Origin: Gadus chalcogrammus
Lineage: Eukaryota > Chordata > Actinopteri > Gadiformes > Gadidae
Direction: 5' to 3'
DNA: 64,000 nt
Assembly (NCBI RefSeq): GCF_026213295.1
Contig: NC_079431.1
Span: forward strand, 13,610,486 to 13,674,485
The first letter of the stretch is position 1, and each line of letters begins with the position of its first letter. The notes under the pieces were generated by a model, which saw nothing but the letters and a program-made list of their open reading frames with translations, had not been told where the DNA came from and did no database searches. A program made the translations under genes and the position numbers. Below, one piece after another: positions 1 through 11,640 of this stretch.

Positions 1-1459
1 TGACGGGGAAGGATAATGTGCTTTTTTCCTTTCTGAACTCACTGAATCTTTGTCCAAATGCAGTTTGCATTGCAATGATCGTGTGCTGCAAGTACTCACA
101 ATTGATGTTGTTGTGTGACGTTTTTAACTCTCTCAGGGAGGGGAAGTGAGAGAACGTACCTTTCTCCACATCTCTGGCAAACACTGTCATCTTGCGCTCG
201 AACGCCAAAACATACTCCAGCAGCTGAAGGGCAGTGCTTCCTTTTCCCTGGAGACTTCTGTTCAGCATGTTAAGGTGACCTGTCATATCCACCATGAAGT
301 GCAGCTTTTCCAGCCAATCTGGGTGTTCCAGTTCTGGATAGGTGAGGCCCTTACTTTCCAGGAAAGTTTTCACTTGTTCCAGACAAGCCGCAAACCGTTT
401 AAGCACTTCTCCCCTGGACAGCCACCGGACTTTGTTATGCAGCAGGAGATCCAAATATGCGCTGTCGACTTCATCTAACAATGAACAGAACTGTCGGTGG
501 TTTAACCCTTTTGCCATTATTTTGTTGACTATCTGAATGACAAGGTCCATCACCTCTTTGCATTCGGGGGGAAATGTTTGAGCGCACAGTGCTTCTTGGT
601 GCAGGATGCAGTGAAACGTCAGCAGCTCTCGACCCAGCGACTTTTGAAGTAAAGTAATAAACCCCTTCTGTGTTCCTCTCATACTAGGTGCCCCATCAGT
701 GGCCACTGACACCATGTTGGTGGTATTTATTTCTTTGGCTTTTAAACAATTCACCACAGTCTCACAAATGTCCTCCCCCCGTGTTTGGCCTTTTAGCGGT
801 ATCAACTCAATAATTTCTTCCTGCGGCCCGTCAGAGTTCACGTATTTGCATAACAGCGCTAGTTGTTCAATGTCGTTCACATCACTGGACTCATCACAGG
901 CGATGGAGAATGCTGGAGCTGAATTTATGTCGTTAATTTGTTGACTGGTGATGTTTTCTGACATCTTAATGGTCCTGTCCTTTACGGTTTTTGCAGAGAG
1001 AGGCATATCTTTAATTTTCTGAACAATTTCAGTTTTGTTTTTAAAGTCCGAGAATAGATGTTCTGATATTTTAATGAATGTCTCTTTCAAGTATTCTCCA
1101 TCTGTGAATGGCTTTCCGCACCTGACGATTTCCTGAGCTGCCGCAAAACTAGCAGCAGTTGTTGAATTTGGAGACTTGATCCATTTCTTGAAAGTAATTT
1201 TACTCTGCTCACCTTTCCGCAGCAGTTCCGAAATCGCTCTTTTCCTTTCATCTCCTGCTTGGTACTTTTCAGCAAATGCTGAGTGTTTGTTCTGGAAATG
1301 TCTTTCAACATTACATTATTTGTTATTGGCTAATTTCTCGCCACATATCAAGCATATAGGTAAGCCTGCATCAGTAGTACTGAAAGCAAATGAATCTGTC
1401 CACGCTGAATTAAAATCTCGATTTTCCTCTGCCACTTTTATTTTCTTGGATTTATCCAT
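1..1459 (-). pseudogene. hAT transposase, BED-finger type, with a premature stop, incomplete
   Basis: Reading from the ATG at 1457-1459 gives a single frame of about 486 codons to the window edge, broken once by TAA at 1316-1318 (codon 48). N-terminal part: a BED-like zinc finger (CLICGEKL ... VERHFQNKH); the stop lies inside the finger. Downstream are hAT catalytic landmarks: ACDESSD, then VATDGAPSMRG, then FHCILHQEALCA, then VRWLSRGEVLKR. This is the domesticated-like clade that in vertebrates also gave SCAND3, ZBED5, GTF2IRD2 and FAM200 proteins. Apart from the one stop the frame is clean, so the copy is young. No good in-frame ATG follows the stop for about 100 codons. The C-terminal dimerisation region is outside the window. 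Confidence 0.85.
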
Positions 1460-2106
1460 GGTTAGTTTACTCAATATTAGTCAGAGAGGGAGTTAAATGG
1501 TTAAATCTTTCGCTGTCATGTGGCATCAGGGAGTAGCCTACAGTACAGTAGACTACAGTAGCCAGTCAGCAGCGTCAACCGTTGACGTTCTACGTGATCG
1601 GTCATGGCCAGCAATGTAAACAAGGAATAGATAGCATAGCATAGCATAGCAATACAATAGTCAAGTAATGAAAAAACTGTAAGGACCTTTATTATCAAAA
1701 TATAACGTACTGAAACTTTAATATTCAACACAAGAACTTTAATGCAGCAAACCCTTCTCGCTCAGTATTCGTTCGTGCAATTGGCTGTCAACGGTGGATG
1801 CTGCTGATTGGCGGCTCACTGGCATGTCCCGCCTCCTGCCAATGGCAGCATCTAGGCCACTTCCTGATGCCAGATGCCAGTTAAAGATTTAACTCCTACT
1901 GGGATTAGCCACCTGTAAATCAACGAAGCTTTGTCATTCATTCCCCCCCTCACGGTAGCGCAATTGCGCATCCATTGCGACCTCTCGTTTAGTTGACGAT
2001 ATATATAAAAAAATATATATAATTTTTTTAAGAAAACTGCAGGGAGCCACGGCTGAGGGGCTAAAGAGCCGCATACGGCTCCGGAGCCGCAGGTTGCCGA
2101 CCCCTG
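1..2106 (-). mobile_element. hAT DNA transposon, 3' part of coding region cut by window edge
   Basis: The element runs on the minus strand and leaves the window at position 1. Its 5' end is marked by the terminal sequence CAGGGGTCGGCAACCT (reverse complement at 2091-2106), typical of one hAT group, followed inward by the palindromic stretch at about 2070-2088 (GAGCCG...CGGCTC). The 8 bases outside, 2107-2114 (gtctagcc), would be the target-site duplication; the other copy is outside the window. Bases 1460-2090 are the untranslated 5' end of the element. The transposase is described separately. Seen: end sequence and transposase. Inferred: the exact boundary. Confidence 0.85.
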
Positions 2107-2450
2107 GTCTAGCCGGAGATCGGCTACTTAAATCGGCGTGCGCAGCTTCTTAGCCCCTCCTCTGACAATGTCGTCACCATTTGTGGGTGTTCCCGTGGAC
2201 CTCGGCGCACTTCTAGTACAGGTGTCTCTCCGGAGACAGAGGGTTTTACGGGACAGAACCGATCCCTTGGCATTGTCTGACGATATTCAGATTTCAGACT
2301 TTATTGTCATTGTGCAAACAACGAAATTGGGGTTCTTCATGAGAGATACAGATTCTCATCAGAGGGTGTTCGTTATTTGATCGTCCTTTTGGACCTTATG
2401 TAGACAATGATTAGCCTACTGTTGCGCATTGTGTCTCCGTGACAGAGTGC

Positions 2451-2505
2451 TAGAGTGGAGGTAGCGCGTCACTCTTGAATTTCTGCGCGGGGGGTTCGAC
2501 TCCCA
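2451..2505 (+). repeat. tRNA-like unit (SINE head or tRNA relic), plus strand
   Basis: A perfect pol III B box, GGTTCGACTCC, lies at 2493-2503, preceded at tRNA-like spacing by an A-box-like TAGAGTGGAGG at 2451-2461. No full cloverleaf can be folded with confidence, so a functional tRNA is unlikely. A second tRNA-like unit lies 180 bp away in the opposite orientation. Confidence 0.4.
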
Positions 2506-2667
2506 AATGACGCGAAATTATGTGAAGCTTAAAAAGTCCCAATTCTCATGCATATGGAATACTTATTCACTAAAGCTTATGGAATTATATTTTTGTGCTT
2601 ATTTCGAACTTGAACCCATATTTTCAAGGCCGTGCTGGCACCACATCTATGGGGGTAAAATGCATGA

Positions 2668-2742
2668 TGATAGACCGGCGAATTTGAACCCTGGTCGCTG
2701 GCGTTCGGGTCTTATACTAATCCACTACGCTACAACCGCTAC
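2668..2742 (-). repeat. tRNA-like unit (SINE head or tRNA relic), minus strand
   Basis: On the minus strand an A box TAGCGTAGTGG (2722-2732) and a B box GGTTCAAATTC (2680-2690) stand at tRNA spacing, with a plausible T arm around the B box. The acceptor stem is not convincing. Most likely the head of a tRNA-derived SINE or a dead tRNA gene. Confidence 0.45.
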
Positions 2743-4119
2743 CTCTCAGCGGTTGAAAACATGCTATAGATTTCTTAAATTGGGTGTATTTCAAGTGAAT
2801 TCCCTAAATGATAGAATAAGGCAGGATGGACGTTGCTTATGCATTTTTAAATCATCATCATTCTATTTGGATTAATGGCGAACAATTCTGCATCTGGCAT
2901 AGTTATTTTATAGACAATATGCAGAATCTTTTCACTTCTACGCATATAGACTGCTTGATCTATCGTAAAGGTGAGAAAAATGACGCAAAAAACGCCCCTT
3001 TCACGTGAACGCGCACTGAACCTAAAGCGGAAAACCTGGTTCAACTAATTGAATCTAAAGTGAGCTTCGTGGTACCATTTATCTCTGATTGCGAGTTGCG
3101 GCTCGGTCGAGCTAGGTTTTCCCAAGAAAGCCTGGGTATGTTCAGCGAGGTTTGTGGTATACCCCCCTGACGTTGCTAGATTCACAAATGCATTTTTTTC
3201 AACAAGGAACTCTCTGTAGCCAATCAGATGCCTCCCTCGTTTTCAGCCAATCACATGACTGCAGTTCCGACCTCTGAGTCAAGCCTCCGAGCCTCCCGGT
3301 TCCCTCGGTCAAATGTCTATGGGAAATAACATGTTTTTTTTTAATCATCGTACATAACAATCTCTAGGTGGCGATTAAGTAAAAGCTGCATCACGTTTTT
3401 ACCAAACTTTTTCCATCTAGTTTCGACTGGGTTTTGGGATTTTCGGTGCCGTTAAAGTAGTAAACGGCACCGACCATGTAAAAACCAAGTAAATGCAGTC
3501 ATATGATTGGCTACAGAGAGTTCCTTGTTGAAAAAAATGCATTTGTGAATCTAGCGACGTCAGGAGAGTCTCAAAAATCCACATATAAATACAGACCAGT
3601 TCGCACGCAAATGCAAACAAGTTCACAAATGAAAAGCGTCTTGTATATTCAAGTTTAACAGTTTGTATGTAAATGTAACAACATCCAACTACATTTTGAT
3701 GAAAATTGCAAATATCTTTTTAATTAATATATTTATGGATTTATATTACATTTATTTAAAACAGGGTACATTTGTGTGTGGATCAAAAATGTGTTTGTGA
3801 AACTTATTTTTGTTCATGGATAAGTTTGACATTTATACATACCGATATCCATTTGTGTGTGCATTGAAATGTATTTGTGAGAAGTGAGTAATTTATATGT
3901 AAATCAGAAAATACATTTGGGAATCCTTCTCTGTGCATTCATTATTAATGAGACTGTTCTGACCCCATAGCCTCACACATAACATTATCAAACTTCTTCA
4001 CAAAAATGTTTAGTTCTTTGCATGAAAAATTATCATTTAAATCATATGTGTAATCCAGGGCATATGAAGACTGGGACCAGAAAATAATTACTTTCTCTCA
4101 TTGAAACCCATTCATATTT
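2743..4119. other. Intergenic, repeat-rich stretch upstream of PHF11
   Basis: Apart from the inverted repeat at 3167-3564 and ATTTGTG-containing degenerate sequence at 3740-3930, I see no gene, splice structure or RNA gene here. Open frames in the stretch are short and have no recognisable motifs. Confidence 0.6.
3167..3564. repeat. 64-bp inverted repeat flanking about 270 bp (MITE-like)
   Basis: The left arm 3167-3230 and the right arm 3501-3564 are near-identical in inverted orientation (core: CTAGATTCACAAATGCATTT, then a run of T, then AACAAGGAACTCTCTGTAGCC). The centre holds ordinary sequence. The stretch 3740-3930 carries several loosely related copies of an ATTTGTG motif, which suggests a family of related fish repeats. 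No clear target-site duplication was found. Function: none claimed. Confidence 0.7.
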
Positions 4120-4244
4120 TTGATCTCATAGGTCCCATTGGCTCTACCGGAAGGGGCGTGACTTCGCCACTATCTTCAGCGTCATCACTGAGCCGTCTCG
4201 GTATCATCAGAACCCTGAACGCGCCTTTCAAATCCGAACGAGAG
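4120..4244 (+). promoter_or_regulatory. Probable PHF11 promoter and non-coding first exon
   Basis: The stretch has an inverted CCAAT box (cattggc, about 4136), an ETS-like CCGGAAG (about 4148), and a splice donor GAG|GTAGTC after 4244. A matching acceptor, CGCTTAG|T, ends at 4499, one base before the PHF11 ATG at 4501. This implies a short 5' UTR exon here and a 255-bp first intron that contains a run of 24 G at 4355-4378. The start of transcription cannot be placed exactly. Confidence 0.5.
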
Positions 4245-4354
4245 GTAGTCCTGCTTTTTATTTTTATTAATAGACTGGAATTTAATGCATTCAATTTAAA
4301 GATATGTGTAATATTAAAGATATTTTTTATTTCCCAAGAATACGTTATTTTGAC

Positions 4355-4378
4355 GGGGGGGGGGGGGGGGGGGGGGGG
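4355..4378 (+). repeat. Homopolymer of 24 G in the first PHF11 intron
   Basis: Uninterrupted G run. In the transcript it could form quadruplex structure; as a homopolymer it is also a likely place for length errors in the assembly. Confidence 0.95.
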
Positions 4379-4500
4379 TGGTAACCTGCCAACCATTATT
4401 GTCATGTCGTTTTAACTTTCGTTTTCCAAATAGTCGCCGATGGACTGCGCCCTGTTATAACCTTAATATGATAGGATCCGTCCAGCAATAATCGCTTAGT

Positions 4501-7500
4501 ATGGAGAGTCCTGAGGTCCATACAAAAAAACAACTTAGAAACTGCTTACTTTGTAAAAGACCCGAAGAGTCGCATGAAACAGGACCTCTCTCGACCAAGA
4601 GCTCCGTGACTGCACATCAAAACTGCCTGGTATGAGAATATGATATCGACTTCGATTCACTTATGTTAGCTACTAGGTTTCTGGTATGATTATAGATATA
4701 CTACTGAAATTAACGATCTGATATGATCCGTTGGCTTCGTAAAAAGGACAACTGTTTATTTGAACTCTGGCGCTTTGACTATGCTATATAATATTGTTTA
4801 CTTTGCGTTAGGCCTACGAAAGAATGTAAAAGTACGTGATGCGTTCACTTCAGAAAATATTCGCCTCCTGTTTTTCTGAATGAACGAGGTTATTACTCAG
4901 ATTAAATTGTTTTTCTGAAATAATGAAATACCTTCCATCATGAGTTCCATCACATTCATTAATTTGAGAGCTCAATTTCAAAGAAGCGAAAGTCCAGCCT
5001 GTTGAGTTAAATCCAGTTTTTTTTTGTATTATGTTTGAGTCTTTAGGAGATACTCGTGTCCTTGAGTAGTATTGATGGTATGGTTACTTACTATCTTGTC
5101 CACTTTGCACCGCAAAACTTGGGGGTTGTTCCAAAGATCTGGCTTTATGGACATGCTGCATCTGAATCGCATGATTTTGAGGGCGTCTCATTCATATCAG
5201 GAAAAAAGGGTAGAATTATTATTTAGATAAAAACTAAATTATCTCAGAATTCTGAGATAATTATGCTAATTAGGCATGCAAATTGTTTGTTTACAAGTGA
5301 AACAGCAAAAGAAGAACAATACATTAGGACAAAATGACAGTTAACGTCTGACTCACAAATACACTTGAGCAGACTAATCAAAACTTAATAATACTTGCTC
5401 TCCCCTACAATCGTTTTTTTCATTTGGGAATTGCAAATACACTAAATATTGGTATATGACGACGACAAACTACTATTTGGAAGAGCTATTTTCTTTATTT
5501 TTTATGGGAACTTTAAAAAAGTACTGCCTGGTGGGATTATTCTTGAGCTAGATTTGAAGAACAGAAAAAATGTAAGGCTTTCGGTAATAATACTATTTCT
5601 CTTTTGTCCTTTCTCTTTTGTCCACCATGCTGGATGTGCAGCTGTACTCCTCTGGGATTTACTGTGAGAACACCCCAGAGCATGATGATCTGTTTGGGTT
5701 TTCTGTGGAGGACGTGAAGGAGGAGGCAAGGCGCGGGAACAAACTGGTTGGTAGTCACATTATAACATATAACTTTATAACCTTCAGCTGATGAAAGAGT
5801 GGGGGTTGATACAGTGTAGAGGCTTGCTTGTTCGACCCCCGGTAAAAAGGTACCGGGTTTGAGCCCTGACCACTTTGATCAAGTACCAAGTGGAGCTGAG
5901 AGGGGAGCAGGCAGGGATCCTGTTTAATTGAGATGCTCCTCAATGTTTGTTGGTCAATTATTGATTGCAAATGTATGATTTAAACACGATGCGCCCACGT
6001 TGTAATGATGGTACCAATCGATATGTTCAGCTAAGGAGGAGTTATATTCCTTAATGATAAGGAATGGGGCAGGTCAACTTGTATTTAGGGTGAGAAACTA
6101 GTTTAGTTTGCTGATGGTTTGTTCTCTTCGCTACTCACTACCATCCCACTGCTTACAGCCTGCCCTACACTGCTCCTTAATAAACTGTTCATAGATTAAA
6201 GTAGTCTGCTCAACGCGTCATTCGTAACATTTATGAAGAAATGGATTCAAATATAGGAATATTGCTACATGGCTGGTCACATGAGTGTTCTTCCTGTCTC
6301 GCATTAGAAATGTGACGACTGTAAGAAGTCTGGAGCCACCGTTGGCTGTGAGGTAAAGCGATGCACCAAGTCTTTCCACTTCCCGTGTGCTATCGGGGCC
6401 GGAGCAAGAACTGTGGAAAGCAAAAAGGGGACATACGCGTAAGTACAAGGTCTATGCTACCGATCGATGTGGTTCACGCAATCACCCTGTTCAGTGCAGA
6501 ACATAGCGTTTAACTATAAGCCAGGGTTGACTGGATGCTGTGATGTTGTGGAGAATTCTTATCTGTATACTAGAACTAACCTTCACTGTTATTCATCAAT
6601 CGATATATGTCGATATATGCTCAATATGAAACAAAAAAGAATGCAAATCTATCATACATAATCACAATTATAGTGTTTGGTTGAAATGTACAGGGTCTTG
6701 CATTCAATTTACACTTTCGCTGATCATAAACTATACTATTTAATCTGTATTGTATTTACATGTGTGCTGGATGGTAGATTAGAGTTGTTAAAGATTATTT
6801 CTTACTCAATTATGTAGTGATCACTGTTTGGTACATTAAACTCTAGTGCAGTTCAATAAAGGAAGTCTGCATGCTTGCTCTGCGTGTGTGTACAACCTGG
6901 CATTACATTGGAGCTCCAAACACTACTTGTGTAATACATATACACGAACGTGCCCCAAGGTGGTATCATTTGTCATTAGAAAATAGCGATTCTTTAGGTC
7001 AGGACATCAAATGTCCTTTCGCTGTTCCTATGAATACCCTAAAAATTCAGTTCAAACACGAAGGAATCCAAGTAAAGATACAAGCACACTTTTTATGCAT
7101 TTTATGTAATCATGTATTTCAAAGATGTTTTTTATTTTGTTGCTTTGACGAATGTGAGTTTGAGGTTACGCACTTTTATCGATATAAATGTACCTATTGA
7201 TGCCAAGTGAGCTATGTTGGAACAAAAACGAAAGTTTTTCTCTATTTATAGTTTTTGGAAATTTGGTACAACACTAGTATAGCGTAACTGTGAATAGCAA
7301 TTCATGTTGAATTTTTATTTTATCATCAGGGTGTATTGCAAAAAACACAGTTCACAAAATGAAGGTGAGTGAATATCTCAGACAATGTAAAGTATCCATC
7401 TACCGACATGTCCTTTTTTGCACACAAATTGTTAAACTTTGTTTTGTTTTTAGGAGGGGCCAATGGAGTCTCCTCAGCAGATTCCTCTGACTCCTCCACA

Positions 7501-10500
7501 CGGCACTCATCACAGGTTAGCTCACTAGGGCTGAGCCCAAATGTTTGATATTTGTTTGTTAGGAAGGAATTCGATTCAAATCTCAATTCATATGTTTAAT
7601 TCATATTCGGAAATTCGTTTAGTTTGTTTTTATGATAAAACCTTACAGAATGTATAAAGTTCTATGCATATTTGGGGTCTGCTTGGTTACATTTTGTCTG
7701 AATATCCCTGTGATCAACGCTTCAGTTGAGGTAATGGCAGCTGTCATCAGAATGGCCAAATATGGGTTGCCTGAATTATCACTTGTTCGTTTTGGTTATT
7801 CAAACATTATTCAAATATTCTGGTAGCACTTTGGACACTGCTGTCCAGTGTGAGGAAACACAAGCCAACAACCCCCCGGCCATCTGGGCTTCTTACGTTT
7901 TAGAAGGGTTTTAACAACGTTATTGTTATTCAGCAGCTTTTTCAACTTCAAACAAGTCCAAAAAACACAATAAAATCGACCGACTAATAGTAACATCTTG
8001 TGTATTTAATAACCTGAATAGAGCAGGTAGCAATGTTTTTCCTTTTATGGTGACCCGTCCCTCACAATTGCGCCTGTGTGATTTATTACCAGGTAAATAG
8101 CACTAGTCCTGCTGTGAAATCTATTCTAAACTTTGCACAATATTCAGACCACCTATTTGCTTTGTGATAATTGGAAGTAGGCGTACTCTCATACTTGGGA
8201 AACCTTTGGGCTGTATTAAAGCTCTGCTGTAACCAAGTCTAACTCAGACTTAGTGGATTCGAAAGCCACTGACGTGATATTGTTGTTTTGCTACTTTGTT
8301 ATTAACATACATTTCTAAAGTGTTAACATACTTAAGAAGGCAATCAGTTGATATTAACTTTATTCTGCATTATTGGTCTCCGCCTGCTACGATTACAGGC
8401 TAGAAGATTCACAGTATGAATGGATTTTTTGTTTTTGTTTTCCTTACCGAATATCCAAATATTTGTTTGGAAACCTAACGATATCCGAAGCTTGCAATCA
8501 TGTGTTCGGGCCAGCCCTATTGCTCACAAATGTATTAATTTAATACAACGAGAAGGGTAAAGGTGCTGTAGGTAAGATGTAAGAGCTGGATGTGTGAATT
8601 GCAACGCTTTTCTGTGGTGGCAAAACCACAGAAAAGCGGGGGAGGGTATGTGTTGTGTTGCTAGGTTTCCAAATCTTGCTCTCTTCTGCGGTTTTACACT
8701 CTCTTTCCTTACTTACAACTCTTGAATCTTACCAACAACCCTTTACTATTTAAACTACATACACAGAATGAAATCACACAGCCTTGGGTATTAACCCTGC
8801 TATTAATGAAGTTTAAATTGAAAGGAAGTTATAGATGTGTCGTTTTGACTTCTCTCCAATCATGGGGGTGTTTGAGTGATTAGCTATTTATCTGGTTTGT
8901 TTAACTGGTCAATCATTCTTATGGTAGGACTATGGCCATCTGTATTGACAACTTGTTGAAGAACTCTATTTTTGTCATTTATTCTCTATCTTCTGTCATA
9001 TGAATTGATATGCTACTGGAAAATCCATACTTTGAGATCAATAAAGTGTCTTAGGACATATTATCTCTAACGATCTATCTGAGATTATCTTACTTGCATG
9101 CTGATTCAGAAAAACGTTAAGCACCAGCGAGTCGTTTATTTTACTAGTGATACATCAAAGTCCCACTTATATGACGGTAGTTCTCCAATTATGAACTCAT
9201 ACCTGTTTATTCTTTTTTTTTAATCATCAGGTTTCTCGTCGTCACAGTGAAAGGAACAGAGGAACTAGTCATTTGGATAATTCCAGAAATGATATTGCAA
9301 CGTGAGTAGTGTTACATTTTGCGTACTCTATATTTATCTCTCCCTCTCTGCTTAGTGGCTTATCTTCATTCAATGTGTAGCATTACCTTGGGCGCTAATT
9401 ACTAGAGCTGCTGGAAGAAAGCTACAACTGTTCCCTGGCATACTTGTTATTATTCCCTATCCACCACTTTCCCAGTCACTGGCTACAGTCACTGTTAGGA
9501 CAGGCCATTTGTTTTTACAAGGATTTTTTGTCATAAACAAACTTAGATGACAGCCACACAGGTTTGCATAAATATGTACAGATAAGGTAATGACTAAGTA
9601 ATACCTAAACGCATATGAAGCAAACTGATACACATTAATACAAATACATAAACAAACATATACCCATTCAGTACATTCATACACATATGAATACATACAT
9701 ATACCATATTTTTTCGCAAATATGCTGCGGCTTTAATAAAGATTTTGCAACATTTACAGCTGGGTGCGGCTTATTCCCTAATTTTAAAACATAATAAGAA
9801 AAATGAATATTGAGAAAAAGAAACACATTTAAGCAGGTCAAGTTGCAGTTCTAAATTTTTCGACATTGCTTAAGATTATCCACGTCGGGTCGTTAATTTA
9901 ATATTACCTGACTACTATTGCAAACAAAAAACAAACCTTTTTTCAAGAACATAAGCCACAGGGGATACTGAGCAGTGAAGCCACGTGCTTCTCCTGGGCT
10001 CCTAGAGGGTACTGAAGGCACTCTGCGTGACCATCCAACATTATTCCAGTATCATTTTAACCTGTGGTGCTTATTACAACCTTATTTGTGTGTAACAACT
10101 TCAAGATTAGTCATAGTCTCATGGGTCGTAACTCCAACACTCTTAAAGAGTTAGAGTTTGTGACACCTGTCAAAGAGTTATTCACGGAAAACTAGCAGGC
10201 CTACTACTTGAGGTTCTATCGAGAGCGTTTTGTTGTACATGTATACGAATACCTGCTGTTAACAATCAAAATTATTTACAAGAATGCAACACGGATAATA
10301 AAAAAGAACATTATAGTGATTTGCATCTGACCAGTAGGTGTCAGTAGTAACACTTGAATGTCACTGGGGTAAATCAAATCAAAGAATCTAAAGGAGAAAC
10401 AAATTCCTGAAGGGAATTTAGGGGATCGTACTCTGAGTATTCTCAGTCTCCCTTTAACCATCCGCACTTTCAGACATGACCTCAACGCGTGGATAATCGA

Positions 10501-11551
10501 ATCAACTATAACATTTATACTCAATTTCTATATTTCTTCTACTTTGGTCAAAGAATGTTCCCGCCAAGTGCTGAAGCGGAAAGTCAGAGACGGTCGTATG
10601 CAAATGCCTTCAAACTGTCTTTATTGGATACCGCCTGGAATATAAGCCGGCAGAGACCATGGCGTAGTTGAACGTTGGCCTCGCCAACTTTCATGGGTAA
10701 TGGCACACCTTGATGCTTATCTTGCAGTCACTAGTGTCACCATACGTTTTCGGAAAGAAAGTTTGGATCGAGGGTTAGGGCTTTTTGCTCCTGCCCGTCG
10801 TGTTGGAACCGATTTATGGGCCGAAACTATCTCTCAATCTAGGTTGTTCTATTGAAGTAGGGTTCTTCTCAATAATCGTGTTGTTAGTCACACATGCCTA
10901 TGTATTGCCCTTTCCTTTCAAAATGTTGTCTTCAGAAATACCTTACCTATACATAAAGTAGTATTCGTCAATTCTTTAGTCAAATTTTGTAAGATTCTTA
11001 TTGGTTCTTCATTATTGTCCACTGTGCATTTTTTATGCAGTTTTATTTTGGAAAAATACGGTAACCGACACACGCACACAAAAAAACCGATTGTAGGTTC
11101 ACTATACTGTACTTGCCTTTATTTACATTTTTGTTACTTACTTGTTTTATTTCCTTGTATTTGGTATAGTGAAAACCATGAAACCCCCCGCCCCTTCAAT
11201 GGTAAGACATCTATCAAGGATTTTATATGGTGATTAAAGGTTTAAATCGAAATACACTTTTCAATAGATGGGTTCTATTGGTGTCGTATTCGGTTCATTA
11301 TTGCCTTGTTGACTAGGGGACATTGATGGAAAAGGTTGTGGTATTAAAAAAAGTTTATATTTGACAGGTGATTCAATTCCAGGACCGTCTACCAGTTCAG
11401 ACAGTCGCAGACCTTTGAAGGTAAAAGATGTCTGTCATTTCACAACTTCTGTAATGTTCCTTCTTGGTTCATTTGATATATATTTTTAATTGATTTGTAT
11501 TTGCTCCCCAAACAGAGACGATTGAAGTACAATGAAAAGTAAGCTAAGCTC

Positions 11552-11640
<89 letters not shown>

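Noticed and set aside
1087..1311. 74-codon frame starting MLKDISRTNTQ
   Set aside because: Out-of-frame shadow of the hAT transposase.
5747..5751. Alternative PHF11 exon 2 donor five bases later (GTTG|GTAGTC)
   Set aside because: It would bring ATG TGA into frame in exon 3.
11368..11420. Alternative PHF11 acceptor inside exon 8 (after ATTCCAG)
   Set aside because: It puts the next exon into a stop; the chosen acceptor joins in frame only when the small exon 11170-11201 is included, and then all 17 exons sum to a multiple of three.
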